Assembly: GCF_011064825.1 (NCBI RefSeq)
Contig: NZ_CP048751.1
Coordinates: 1,488,001-1,552,000, forward strand
Source: Brevundimonas mediterranea
Lineage (GTDB): Bacteria; Pseudomonadota; Alphaproteobacteria; Caulobacterales; Caulobacteraceae
Length of the DNA: 64,000 nucleotides
Reading direction: 5' to 3'
The notes below the pieces were generated by a model that was given only the letters and a program-made list of their open reading frames with translations, did no database searches and was not told the origin of the DNA. The position numbers were made by a program, and so were the translations under genes. Positions 1-8,255 of this stretch are shown here, one piece after another; positions within the stretch are counted from its first letter, which is position 1, and each line of letters begins with the position of its first letter.

Positions 1-258
1 GCCACGAACGGCTCGTCTTTCGAGCAAGCCTATCGGCTCTGCGAAAACATGAAGGCCGCCGACGTCATCGTCTACACGGTCGGATTCGACATCGGCGCGG
101 CCCGGAACATGACCGGTCCAATCGATTCCGCCGGCGAGCTGATGGCGCGATGCGCCACCAATCCTGACCGCGCCTTCCAAGCGTCGAGTTCCACCGACCT
201 GTCCGACGCCTTCCGGGATATCGGTCGCGACATCACCCGCCTGCGCATCTCCCGCTAG
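1..258 (+). CDS. TadE/TadG-like pilus assembly protein, C-terminal fragment
   Basis: The reading frame is open from base 1 and ends at TAG 256-258, so only the last 85 codons are present; the true start lies left of the window. The visible part reads like the end of a von Willebrand A-type domain: a hydrophobic strand (DVIVYTVGFDI), then a helix containing LSDAFRDIGRDITRLRIS. This ending is typical of TadG-like proteins of the Flp/Tad pilus system, which are anchored in the inner membrane and project into the periplasm. The assignment rests on the C-terminus alone; another VWA protein remains possible. Confidence 0.65.
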   Translation, partial: ATNGSSFEQAYRLCENMKAADVIVYTVGFDIGAARNMTGPIDSAGELMARCATNPDRAFQASSSTDLSDAFRDIGRDITRLRISR

Positions 259-269
259 GCCCATGGGCC

Positions 270-1244
270 TCACAGCAGGCGGATTTCGCGCAGACGCTCG
301 GTCAGATAGTCCTCGGCCAGGATGGTCTTGCCCGCATAGCGATCGGGATTATCCGGCGTGATGGTGCTGGGCAGGGTCTCGATCGGGAAGTCCGGATTGA
401 AGTGCAGGAAGAAGGGCGTCGAATAGCGGGCGAAGCCACGCCGCTCCGGCGCTGGATTGACCACCCGGTGCGTGGTCGACGGCAGGACGTGGTTGGTCAG
501 CCGTTGCAGCATGTCGCCGATATTGATCACCAGGGCCCCCGGCGGCGGCGCGATGTCCAGCCAGCTGCCGTCCTTCTCCTTCAGCTGCAGCCCCGCCTCC
601 TCGGCCCCCAGCAGCAGGGTGATGACATTGATGTCCTCATGCGCGCCGGCGCGCACCCCCGGCGCATCAGCCGGCACGGGCGGATAGTGCAGCAGGCGGA
701 GCACGCTGTTGCCCATCTCGACCTTGTCCTCGAAATAGGCGTCCCCGAGGTCCAGGTAACGGGCGATAGCCTTCAGGATCTTGCGCCCCAGGGCGTCAAG
801 CTCCTCGTACAGGCCATAGACATTCGCCTTGAATCCGGGCGTCTCCACCGGCCAGACATTATCGCGCATGAAACGACGATAGGGGTGGCCCTCCGGCAAC
901 TCGCGCCCGACATGCCAGAACTCCTTCAGATCGACGGACGCGGCTCCTTTGGCCGCTTCCACGCCGAACGGGGTCAGGCCGCGCGCGCCGCCTGTTCCCG
1001 GTTGATGATACTGGCGCTTCACCGCCTCGGGCAGGGCGAAGAAGGTTTTGGCGTCAGCAAGAGCTGCTGCGATCCGGGCGTCATCCAGTGCATGGTCCGC
1101 CACCACCGCGAACCCATACTCCACGAACGAGGCGCCCAGAGCGTCGCTGAACCCCTGGAAGTCAGCGTCATATCGCTTCATCGACACGGGCGTGACGGCG
1201 CGCACGGGGACGGCAGGGGCGGTTTCGTTGGGGCTCGAACTCAC
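270..1244 (-). CDS. 2-oxoglutarate/Fe(II) oxygenase, isopenicillin-N-synthase-like
   Basis: A 324-residue protein of the usual length for soluble isopenicillin N synthase/1-aminocyclopropane-carboxylate oxidase-type dioxygenases. The DIOX_N-like part covers about residues 20-130 and the 2OG-Fe(II) domain about 180-285. The metal-binding triad is visible as H202 and D204 (AHEDIN) and H259 (TTHRV); the 2-oxoglutarate-binding R-x-S is R273-Y-S275 (RYSTPFF). The substrate cannot be told from sequence; bacterial members act on varied small molecules. It stands alone, convergent with the TadG-like fragment (11 bases apart). The ATG at 1244 leaves a short polar leader before the conserved fold. Confidence 0.88.
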   Translation of the reverse strand: MSSSPNETAPAVPVRAVTPVSMKRYDADFQGFSDALGASFVEYGFAVVADHALDDARIAAALADAKTFFALPEAVKRQYHQPGTGGARGLTPFGVEAAKGAASVDLKEFWHVGRELPEGHPYRRFMRDNVWPVETPGFKANVYGLYEELDALGRKILKAIARYLDLGDAYFEDKVEMGNSVLRLLHYPPVPADAPGVRAGAHEDINVITLLLGAEEAGLQLKEKDGSWLDIAPPPGALVINIGDMLQRLTNHVLPSTTHRVVNPAPERRGFARYSTPFFLHFNPDFPIETLPSTITPDNPDRYAGKTILAEDYLTERLREIRLL

Positions 1245-1377
1245 GGGGGCGTCGTCCTCGGTCTAAAGAATGTGCGGCGGTTCCCTTACGCCTATTCTGC
1301 GGCCGTGTCAGTTCGTGGGCGATCCCTCCCTCTGCCCGTGGAGCGCAAAATGCGCTCGTTCACTTGTGGTACAGCTT

Positions 1378-1402
1378 GGAACCTTGACAGTAGGCGCGCG
1401 TT
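1378..1402 (+). promoter_or_regulatory. EcfG/sigma-T-type general stress response promoter
   Basis: GGAAC (1378-1382), then exactly 16 bases, then CGTT (1399-1402). This is an exact match to the consensus of alphaproteobacterial EcfG sigma factors (sigma-T in Caulobacter). The -10 element lies 33 bases before the ATG of the OmpA-type lipoprotein, which fits a short leader. A TTGACA at 1384-1389 inside the spacer has no good -10 at 17 bases, so the EcfG reading is favoured. Confidence 0.75.
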
Positions 1403-1435
1403 TTACGCCAGACAGAAATTCGGAAGGATTATTCC

Positions 1436-2110
1436 ATGCGCGCCAAGATCATTGTCGCCAGCGTTTCCATTGCAGCCCTGCTGGGAACGGCGGCCTGCAC
1501 CACGACCGACCCCTACAGCTCGACACCGACCCGCAACAACACCGGCACCGGCGCCATTGCAGGCGCATTGGGCGGCGCTCTGCTGGGGTATCTGACAAAC
1601 ACTTCAAACGGCGAACAAGGCCGCAAGAATGCTCTCATCGGAGCCGGTGTCGGCGCCCTGGGCGGCGCAGCCGTGGGCCAGTACATGGACCGCCAGCAGC
1701 GCGCCATGGAGGCTGAACTGTCCGGCAGCGGCGTCGGCGTCGCACGCCAGGGCGACAACCTGGTCCTGCGCATGCCGTCGGATGTGACCTTCGCCACCAA
1801 CCAATCCTCGATCGATCCGCGCTTCCTGCCGGTGCTCGACGACGTGGCGCGGGTGCTTCAGGAATATGACCGCTCAACCATCGACGTGATCGGCCACACC
1901 GACTCGACCGGCGGAGACGCCATCAATCAGCCCCTGTCCGAGCGTCGCGCCGCCAGTGTGGCTTCGGAACTGGTTCGTCGCGGCGTGATCGCCGAGCGGC
2001 TCTACGTTGCAGGCAACAGCTCGCGTAATCCGGTGGCCTCCAACGCCACGCCGGAGGGCAAGGCTCAGAACCGTCGCGTCGAGATCCTTATCCGGCCGTT
2101 CACGGGCTGA
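1436..2110 (+). CDS. OmpA-family outer membrane lipoprotein with glycine zipper
   Basis: A 224-residue protein. The N-terminus is a lipoprotein signal with candidate lipidated C21 (GTAAC, a slightly off-consensus lipobox). About residues 38-82 are a glycine-zipper segment rich in GALGGALLG-type motifs, often found in proteins that insert in or span membranes. About residues 108-222 form an OmpA C-terminal domain with the peptidoglycan-binding signatures GHTDSTG and NRRVEI. The expected role is tethering the outer membrane to peptidoglycan, as in YiaD-like proteins. GGAAGGA at 1422-1428 is the ribosome binding site. An exact EcfG-type promoter upstream predicts general stress induction, and a strong terminator follows, so the gene is probably monocistronic. 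Confidence 0.88.
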   Translation: MRAKIIVASVSIAALLGTAACTTTDPYSSTPTRNNTGTGAIAGALGGALLGYLTNTSNGEQGRKNALIGAGVGALGGAAVGQYMDRQQRAMEAELSGSGVGVARQGDNLVLRMPSDVTFATNQSSIDPRFLPVLDDVARVLQEYDRSTIDVIGHTDSTGGDAINQPLSERRAASVASELVRRGVIAERLYVAGNSSRNPVASNATPEGKAQNRRVEILIRPFTG

Positions 2111-2137
2111 TCAGGTTCGAGAATGATGAAGCTCGAG

Positions 2138-2167
2138 GGGGCGGCGCCGCAGGGCGCCGCCCCTTTT
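2138..2167 (+). terminator. Rho-independent terminator after OmpA-type lipoprotein
   Basis: A perfect 11-bp GC-rich stem (2138-2148 with 2153-2163), loop GCAG, followed by TTTT at 2164-2167. It lies 27 bases after the lipoprotein stop codon. Confidence 0.85.
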
Positions 2168-2212
2168 CGCAGGATGGACACTGTTCCGTGACTTGCGCCG
2201 ACGCGCCCCCTC

Positions 2213-2413
2213 ATGTTTGAGCGAGGTGTCGAGGTGGAGAGTCCAGTGACGCCGGAAGGTCGTGAGTTCACGCAAACGCTCAAGCTTGCGGCTGTCGCCG
2301 TGGTGTGTGCGGTCCTGACGGCGACATTGGTGATCGGCGCCGGCGAGGCGTTGTTGCGTCAATCTCGATCGGCTGGATCCACACAGCCATTGCTGACTCA
2401 AGCGGCCAACTGA
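2213..2413 (+). CDS. Small single-pass membrane protein, unknown function
   Basis: An open frame of 66 codons. Residues about 23-49 form one hydrophobic segment with a small-residue pattern (LAAVAVVCAVLTATLVIGAG), so it would be a single-pass membrane protein. I recognise no family. The ATG at 2213 has no clear Shine-Dalgarno; a GTG at 2234 sits after GAGG and may be the true start, giving 59 residues. The codons are GC-rich like the neighbours, and it fills an otherwise empty gap between two terminators. It may be real or a chance frame. Confidence 0.4.
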   Translation: MFERGVEVESPVTPEGREFTQTLKLAAVAVVCAVLTATLVIGAGEALLRQSRSAGSTQPLLTQAAN

Positions 2414-2453
2414 ACCGAAACTTGAAGACGGGCCGTCGCGGCGCATTCAGGCC

Positions 2454-2487
2454 AAGAAAAACGCCGTCTCCAGGCGGAGACGGCGTT
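2454..2487 (-). terminator. Rho-independent terminator for the OmpA porin gene
   Basis: A perfect 12-bp inverted repeat (2460-2471 with 2476-2487), loop of 4. Read leftward it is followed by a T-rich run (complement of the A-run at 2454-2461). It lies 68 bases beyond the stop of the leftward OmpA gene. Confidence 0.85.
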
Positions 2488-2554
2488 CAGTCTTTCAACC
2501 CTTCTTGTCTGTCTTTGGTCGGCCTGAAAGACCAGGCCGACCGTCGGGACAGGC

Positions 2555-3718
2555 TTAGAAGTTGATGTTGATCGTCGCGCGACGGTTGAGCGGCTCACGC
2601 ACGCCGTCAGCGGTCGGCTTGGCCAGGGCGGTTTCGCCCTTGCCGTCCAGGGCGATGACGCCGCCGTTGACGCCTTGGGCGACCAGGGCGTCCGCGACGG
2701 TGCGCGAACGACGGTTCGACAGGCCGAGGTTATAGGCGGCCGAGCCCGAGGTGTCGGTGTAGCCGACGATCAGGACGCGCGTCGCGGCGCCCGACTTGGC
2801 GTAGGTCGCGGCTTGCGTCACGACCGAGCGGGCTTCCGCCGTCAGGTCCGAACGATCCCAGTCGAAATAGACCACGAACTCACGCGCGGCCGGCTTGACC
2901 GGAGCCGGCGGCGGCGGCGGCGGGGGCGGAGGAGGCGGGGGCGGCGGCGGGGGCGGCGGGGGCGGGGGCGGTGCAGCTTCTTCAGCGCCGAAGCTGTAAC
3001 GCAGACCCAGGGTCACGGTGTGCGACTGATCGTAGTCGCCATCCCATTCGCCGAACGAGGTCGCGCCGACGCCGGTGCCGACCGTGGTCGAGGCGAACGA
3101 GGCGTCGCCCGTCAGATAGCGGTAGGTCAGGTCGATATTGGTGCGGTCGCCCACAGCCCAGGCCAGACCGGCGATCGCCTGAGCGGCGAACTCGGTCGAG
3201 TCGTCATCGGCGGTGAAGGTGGCGCCGCGGTTGGCGCGCAGGTTGCCGTTGGTGTCGGTGGTGACGCGGTTCACGCCGGCGCCGAGACCGACGAAGGGAC
3301 GGATGCCCCAGGCTTCATAGCCGAAATCATAGATGACATTGGCCATCAGGGTGGCCGACTCGATGTCGCCTTCCGGAGAGAAGCAGCCGCCGGTCGCCGG
3401 GGTCAGGTTGCACAGGCCCTGGGTGCCGGAGACGGCGCGCACGGTGCCGATGTCGCCCGAGCGGTAGCCGCCTTCGAGTTCAACGCGCCAGTTGGGGTTG
3501 AAGCGATAGCCGAGACGGGCGAAAGCCGCCCAGCCGTCGTTCACTTCATAGTTCCAGTTGGCGCCCGTCGTCGACGATTCGGCGTTGATGTCGTCGATCA
3601 TGTGGTAACCGGCGTCGATCGCGCCGTACCAGCCGTTAGGTTCTGCCGAAGCCGCGCCAGCTGACAGGGCCAGGGCGGCCGCTGCGCTGGAGGCCAGCAC
3701 GATAGTCTTCATACGCAT
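2555..3718 (-). CDS. OmpA-family beta-barrel porin with long poly-proline hinge
   Basis: A 387-residue outer membrane protein. Residues 1-25 are a Sec signal peptide ending ASA. About 26-247 form an OmpA-like eight-stranded barrel (GWYGAIDAGYH at the start, RYSF at the end). An uninterrupted run of roughly 20 or more prolines follows, then an OmpA C-terminal peptidoglycan-binding domain (YFDWDRSDLT, GYTDTSGSA, NRRATI) that ends in F, as outer membrane proteins often do. Function: a structural link between outer membrane and murein. The hinge is encoded by CCG/CCC/CCT codons and is a likely site of length variation. ATG at 3718 and a second ATG two codons later are both possible. A 229-base gap upstream leaves room for its own promoter, and a strong terminator follows. 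Confidence 0.92.
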   Translation of the reverse strand: MRMKTIVLASSAAAALALSAGAASAEPNGWYGAIDAGYHMIDDINAESSTTGANWNYEVNDGWAAFARLGYRFNPNWRVELEGGYRSGDIGTVRAVSGTQGLCNLTPATGGCFSPEGDIESATLMANVIYDFGYEAWGIRPFVGLGAGVNRVTTDTNGNLRANRGATFTADDDSTEFAAQAIAGLAWAVGDRTNIDLTYRYLTGDASFASTTVGTGVGATSFGEWDGDYDQSHTVTLGLRYSFGAEEAAPPPPPPPPPPPPPPPPPPPPPPAPVKPAAREFVVYFDWDRSDLTAEARSVVTQAATYAKSGAATRVLIVGYTDTSGSAAYNLGLSNRRSRTVADALVAQGVNGGVIALDGKGETALAKPTADGVREPLNRRATININF

Positions 3719-3947
3719 GGGGATTAGCCCTCCGCCTGTTTGTATTCGGGCGGGTCTACCGCCTTCGCGGGTCTTACCAGCGTTGCCGTGGAAGGTCGAG
3801 GCGAAAACGAGGCGGACAAGCGCGCTGAATTGATCACCGTGCTATTGATGCTACAGGTAAAATTGTCTCTGAGCCATTGCTTGGACGCACTTTGGACCCC
3901 GCGAGAACACAACGCCGGGGCGCTGGCACGTACCCCCGAACGAGAAT

Positions 3948-4415
3948 TTAGCCGGCCATCACCTGCATTCCCAACCATTCCGTGATCAGGGCGGGCTTGT
4001 CGTCGCCTTCAATCTCGACCGTGATTTCATGCTTTAACAGCCAGCGCCCTGCGCCCCTGTCTTCCGCCGACAGCAGCCGGAACCGCCCCCGAACCCTCGA
4101 CCCCGCCCGCACCGGAGCCAGGAATCTGAGCCGGTCAAATCCGTAATTGATTCCCATCACCGCACCCTCAAGCGGCGCAACAGCGTCATAGCTCATCGCC
4201 GACGCCAGGCTGAGGGTCAGGAAACCGTGGGCGATGGCGCCGCCGAACGGCGTCGCCTGGGCGGCCTCGGGATCCACATGGATGAACTGCCGATCCTCGG
4301 TGCAATCGGCGAAGGCGTCGATCCTGGCTTGGCTGACCTCGAACCACCTCGAGATTCCCACCTGCTGGCCGACCAAACTCTGGAGCTCGCTCGTCGTCAT
4401 CACTGTCTTCGCCAT
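3948..4415 (-). CDS. MaoC-family (R)-specific enoyl-CoA hydratase
   Basis: A 155-residue single hot-dog-fold protein, the normal size for bacterial MaoC/NodN-type hydratases. The hydratase motif is visible: an Asp-containing stretch (FADCTEDRQFIHVDPEAA) followed by FGGAIAHGFLTLSL, where D and H are the catalytic residues of this family. It probably hydrates trans-2-enoyl-CoA in fatty acid or polyhydroxyalkanoate metabolism; the exact substrate is unknown. It lies 63 bases downstream of the threonine dehydratase gene on the same strand and could be cotranscribed with it. Confidence 0.88.
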   Translation of the reverse strand: MAKTVMTTSELQSLVGQQVGISRWFEVSQARIDAFADCTEDRQFIHVDPEAAQATPFGGAIAHGFLTLSLASAMSYDAVAPLEGAVMGINYGFDRLRFLAPVRAGSRVRGRFRLLSAEDRGAGRWLLKHEITVEIEGDDKPALITEWLGMQVMAG

Positions 4416-4478
4416 GAGATTCCTTCCCGACTTTCCTGTTTGAGCGACGGTGGCCGAGACAATGCCGGAAGGAAAGAC

Positions 4479-5459
4479 CTACCCCTCGAAACGGCCTTCC
4501 AAGATCTCGCCATAAAGCACTGCGTCAACATTGCCCCCGGACAGGACGATGCCTGTGGTTCGTCCTTTCGTCTCGGACTTGCCGGAGAGCAGGGCGGCCA
4601 GGGAGACCGCTCCGCCGGGCTCGACGACCAGCTTCAGGTGACGGAAGGCGAACCGCACCGCCTCGGCCACCTCCGCATCCGACACCGTGAGCGCACCCGC
4701 CAGCCGCCGATTGATCGGCCAGGTCAGTACGCCCGGCATCGGGGACATCAGGGCGTCGCAAATGGACGGCGGGCCCTGCGGATGACCAACCCGCTCCCCC
4801 GCCGCCAGAGACCGCGCGGTGTCGTCATAGGCCTCGGGCTCCACCACGATCACCTTCGTCTGCGGACTGCGTTCAGCCATGACCAGATTGATCCCGGCCA
4901 TCAGCCCGCCGCCGGAGGCGCCGCACAAAAGCTGGTCCATCGGCGCATCCGCCTGGTCCAACATCTCCAGCGCCACCGTGCCCTGGCCCTCGATAATGAA
5001 GGGATCGTCGAACGGCGGGACCAGAACAGACCCCCGCTCGGCTGCTATCGCGGCGCCGATGGCCTCTCGGCTCTCGGTCCAGCGATCATAGAGCCGCACC
5101 TCTCCGCCGAATCCGATCACCCCCTCGACCTTCACCCGGGGCGAGTCGGACGGCATGACGATGATCGCCGACGTCCCGACCAAGGCGGCGGCGGCGGCCA
5201 CGCCCTGGGCGTGATTGCCGGAAGAAAAGGCGACGACGCCGCGCGCCTTCTGCTCGGCGTTCAGTCGGCTGATGCGGTTGTAGGCCCCGCGAAACTTGAA
5301 CGCCCCTGCCCGCTGCAGGTTCTCGGCCTTCATCAGCACCCGCCCGCCGACCACGGCGTTCAGGGCGAGACTTTCGATCAACGGCGTGCGGACAGCGACG
5401 CCGTCGATCTGGCGGGCGGCGTCAAGGACGCCTTCAAAGCTGGGCAGGTGCGTCGTCAT
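4479..5459 (-). CDS. Threonine/serine dehydratase (PLP fold type II), catabolic type
   Basis: A 326-residue protein that converts L-threonine (or serine) to the 2-oxo acid plus ammonia using pyridoxal phosphate. The Schiff-base lysine is K55 in AFKFRGAY. The substrate loop SSGNHAQG is at 79-86, and the phosphate-binding glycine loop GASGGG is near 180-185. It lacks the C-terminal ACT regulatory domain of biosynthetic IlvA, so it resembles catabolic TdcB-type enzymes or serine/threonine racemase-dehydratases. The start is 45 bases from the divergent glpK start. It is probably the first gene of a two-gene leftward unit with MaoC. Confidence 0.9.
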   Translation of the reverse strand: MTTHLPSFEGVLDAARQIDGVAVRTPLIESLALNAVVGGRVLMKAENLQRAGAFKFRGAYNRISRLNAEQKARGVVAFSSGNHAQGVAAAAALVGTSAIIVMPSDSPRVKVEGVIGFGGEVRLYDRWTESREAIGAAIAAERGSVLVPPFDDPFIIEGQGTVALEMLDQADAPMDQLLCGASGGGLMAGINLVMAERSPQTKVIVVEPEAYDDTARSLAAGERVGHPQGPPSICDALMSPMPGVLTWPINRRLAGALTVSDAEVAEAVRFAFRHLKLVVEPGGAVSLAALLSGKSETKGRTTGIVLSGGNVDAVLYGEILEGRFEG

Positions 5460-5504
5460 ATGCTCCCCTTAGCCCAGGGTACGAGCGCCGCGTAAGGCGC
5501 CGAT

Positions 5505-7016
5505 ATGGAGAGAAACCGCTTGAGCCTGATCCTCGCCATCGACCAGGGCACGACCTCGACCCGCGCCATCGCCTTCGAAGTCCGCGACGGGGGCCTGCGC
5601 CCCGTGGCTGTCAGCCAGATCGAACTGGCCCAGCATTTCCCACAGTCCGGATGGGTCGAGCATGATGCGTCCGAGATCTGGTCCGCCGTGCTCCAGACCT
5701 GTCGCGAAGTGGTGCAGAAGGCGGGCGGCGTCGATCGATTCGCCGCCGTGGGCCTCACCAACCAGCGCGAGACGGCCGTGATGTGGGACGCAGGGACCGG
5801 CGCGCCCCTGCACCGCGCCATCGTCTGGCAGGACCGGCGCACCGCCCCCGTCACTGCGCGACTGACCGCAGAAGGCCACGAGCCCGCCGTCCAGGCTGCG
5901 ACCGGCCTGATCCTGGATCCCTATTTCTCGGCGACGAAGTTCGCCTGGCTGCTGGACGCCGTGCCGGGGGCGCGCGACCGGGCGATCCGGGGCGAGGTCA
6001 AGCTGGGCACGATCGACGCCTGGTTGATCTGGAAACTGACGGGCGGCCGGATCCACGCCACCGACGCCTCCAACGCCGCCCGCACCGCCCTGATGGACCT
6101 GAAGACGGTCGAATGGCGCGACGATCTGTGCGCCCTGTTCGCCGTGCCCCGCGCCGCCCTGCCCCCAATTGTTCCTTGCGCAGGGGTGATTGGTGAGACG
6201 GAGCCCGGCCTGTTCGGCCGCGCTCTGCCCCTGGCCGGATCCGCAGGAGACCAGCAGGCGGCCCTGGTCGGGCACGGAGCCCTGCACCCCGGCGACGCCA
6301 AGATCACCTATGGCACTGGGGCCTTCCTGGTCGCCAATGTCGGGCCGGAACCCGTCGCCTCGACCCGTCGTCTGCTGGGCACGCTGGGCTATCAGGCCGC
6401 AGGCCAGACCGCCTATGCGCTGGAGGGTTCGATCTTTTCGGCCGGCTCGGCGATCCAGTGGCTGCGCGACGGGGTGAAGCTGATCTCGGAATCCCGCCAA
6501 TCCGAGGCCATGGCGCAGGGCCTGGCCGATAACGGCGGCGTCTATATGGTGCCCGGTTTCACCGGCCTGGGCGCGCCCTGGTGGGAGCCCGAGGCGCGCG
6601 GCGCCGTGGTAGGGCTGACGCGGGATTCCGGCCCGGCCCATTTCGTCCGCGCGGCGCTGGAGGCCCTGGCCTATCAGACACGCGACCTGCTGGACGCCCT
6701 GGCCCAGGACGGCGCCCCGCCGCTGAAGACGCTGAAGGTCGACGGCGGCGTCACCGCCAACAGTTTCGCCATGCAGTTCGTCGCCGACATCTGCGAAGTC
6801 GAGGTCGAACGACCGGCCTTCCAGGAAATGACCGCCCTGGGCGCCGCCCGCCTCGCCGCCCTCGGCGTCGGACTTCTGCCCGATCTGAAGGCCCGCACGA
6901 CCGAGGCCCCGGCCCGCTGGACGCCCCGCATGAAACCGGCGGAGCGCGACCGCCTGCTTTCCGGCTGGCGCCGCGCCGTAAAGGCCGCCATCATCGCCGC
7001 GCCGGACCGCGCATAA
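5505..7016 (+). CDS. glpK: Glycerol kinase
   Basis: A 503-residue FGGY-family kinase, full length, that phosphorylates glycerol to glycerol-3-phosphate with ATP in the cytoplasm. Diagnostic segments are the N-terminal phosphate loop AIDQGTTSTR, WQDRRT, the mid-protein TYGTGAFLV and the C-terminal KVDGGVTANSF. No glpF, glpD or glpR is adjacent, so glycerol uptake and oxidation must be encoded elsewhere. The ATG at 5505 has a weak AAGG upstream; a TTG at 5520 has a better GGAGAG site and would remove five residues. The next gene begins 33 bases downstream. Confidence 0.95.
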   Translation: MERNRLSLILAIDQGTTSTRAIAFEVRDGGLRPVAVSQIELAQHFPQSGWVEHDASEIWSAVLQTCREVVQKAGGVDRFAAVGLTNQRETAVMWDAGTGAPLHRAIVWQDRRTAPVTARLTAEGHEPAVQAATGLILDPYFSATKFAWLLDAVPGARDRAIRGEVKLGTIDAWLIWKLTGGRIHATDASNAARTALMDLKTVEWRDDLCALFAVPRAALPPIVPCAGVIGETEPGLFGRALPLAGSAGDQQAALVGHGALHPGDAKITYGTGAFLVANVGPEPVASTRRLLGTLGYQAAGQTAYALEGSIFSAGSAIQWLRDGVKLISESRQSEAMAQGLADNGGVYMVPGFTGLGAPWWEPEARGAVVGLTRDSGPAHFVRAALEALAYQTRDLLDALAQDGAPPLKTLKVDGGVTANSFAMQFVADICEVEVERPAFQEMTALGAARLAALGVGLLPDLKARTTEAPARWTPRMKPAERDRLLSGWRRAVKAAIIAAPDRA

Positions 7017-7049
7017 GACGGGGCCGGTGCAGGAAACAACAGGCCGCCC

Positions 7050-8123
7050 ATGACCGACGCTACAATCGACGCCCAGACGGCTTTTTCCGGCACACGTGAG
7101 GTCGATCCCCGCTATCGGCTTGACGAGGAGGCTCTGGACGCCTGGATGGCCGTCCATGTCGCTGGCTACTTCGGTCCGCTGACGATGCGCCAGTTCAAGG
7201 GCGGCCAGTCGAACCCGACCTATGAGCTGACCACGCCCGGCGCCGCCTATGTGTTGCGCCGCAAGCCGCCCGGCGTCCTGCTGCCCAGCGCCCATGCGGT
7301 GGACCGCGAATTCCAGGTCATCTCAGCCCTCGCCGCCCAGGGATTTCCAGTCGCCCGGCCGCACGCCCTGTGCATGGACGAGACCGTCATCGGCTCGATC
7401 TTCTATGTGATGGACAAGGTCGAGGGGCGGATATTCTGGGACCTGAAGCTGCCCGGCCTGACGCCGGCGGAACGTCGCGCCGTCTATGAGGCCCAGACGG
7501 ACGCCCTGGCCCGGCTGCACGCTTTCGATCCCGACGCCATCGGCCTGTCGGACTATGGCAAGGCCGGCAACTATTTCGCCCGCCAGGTCGGCCGCTGGAC
7601 CAAACAGTATCGCGCTTCCGAGATCGAGCCGATCCCGTCCATGGATCGGCTGATCGCCTTCCTGCCGGACAGTCTGCCGCCCGAGGGGCCCAGCCGCATC
7701 GTCCACGGCGACTTCAGGCTGGACAATCTGATCCTGGCGCCGGATGCGGCCGAGGTTCGGGCCGTGCTGGACTGGGAGCTGTCGACCCTGGGCGATCCAA
7801 TGGCCGACTTCTCCTATCTGCTGATCGCCTGGGCCATTCCGGCGTCCCTGCGCAATGGCCTGGCCGGCGCCGACCTGGAGGCTCTGGGGATTCCCTCCGT
7901 CGAGGAAACAGTCGAACGCTATGCGGTGGCGACCGGGATGCGGCCCGCCAATCTGGACTGGCTGTACGCCTATAATCTGTTCCGGCTGGCGGCCATCTGC
8001 CAGGGCATCGCCGGTCGCGTCCGCGACGGCACAGCGGCCAGCGCCCACGCCCGCACCATGGCCGCCCAGGTCGGGCCGCTCAGTGACGCGGCCTGGGGCT
8101 TTGCGAAGAAGGCGGGTGCCTAG
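7050..8123 (+). CDS. Phosphotransferase family protein (APH-like, ACAD10/11-type)
   Basis: A 357-residue aminoglycoside-phosphotransferase-fold protein of the subgroup related to the N-terminal kinase domain of ACAD10/ACAD11. The catalytic Brenner motif is HGDFRLDNL and the metal-binding motif VLDWE-x4-GDP follows. Near the N-terminus, FKGGQSNPTYEL resembles the nucleotide-binding segment of the family. Relatives are often linked to acyl-CoA dehydrogenases and may phosphorylate hydroxyacyl-CoA intermediates. No dehydrogenase is adjacent here, so the substrate is open. It follows glpK by 33 bases and may be cotranscribed. Confidence 0.85.
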   Translation: MTDATIDAQTAFSGTREVDPRYRLDEEALDAWMAVHVAGYFGPLTMRQFKGGQSNPTYELTTPGAAYVLRRKPPGVLLPSAHAVDREFQVISALAAQGFPVARPHALCMDETVIGSIFYVMDKVEGRIFWDLKLPGLTPAERRAVYEAQTDALARLHAFDPDAIGLSDYGKAGNYFARQVGRWTKQYRASEIEPIPSMDRLIAFLPDSLPPEGPSRIVHGDFRLDNLILAPDAAEVRAVLDWELSTLGDPMADFSYLLIAWAIPASLRNGLAGADLEALGIPSVEETVERYAVATGMRPANLDWLYAYNLFRLAAICQGIAGRVRDGTAASAHARTMAAQVGPLSDAAWGFAKKAGA

Positions 8124-8255
8124 AACCCCCCGGCCGGCCCCTGCCGGCCCCTGCAGCTCTATCCGCCCCTGAGCCTCACGCGCCGAACGACCGGTTGCCG
8201 GCGACAGGCCCAAACCCCGTCAGCGCGTCCTGCCCGACGTCCCAGTAGGCGCGGT

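Noticed and set aside
1384..1412. Sigma-70 promoter TTGACA upstream of the OmpA-type lipoprotein
   Set aside because: No acceptable -10 at 16-18 bases; the overlapping GGAAC-N16-CGTT is an exact EcfG match.
3724..3985. Two overlapping ~80-codon frames between OmpA and MaoC genes
   Set aside because: No conserved features or ribosome sites; the region is better explained as the ompA promoter and leader.
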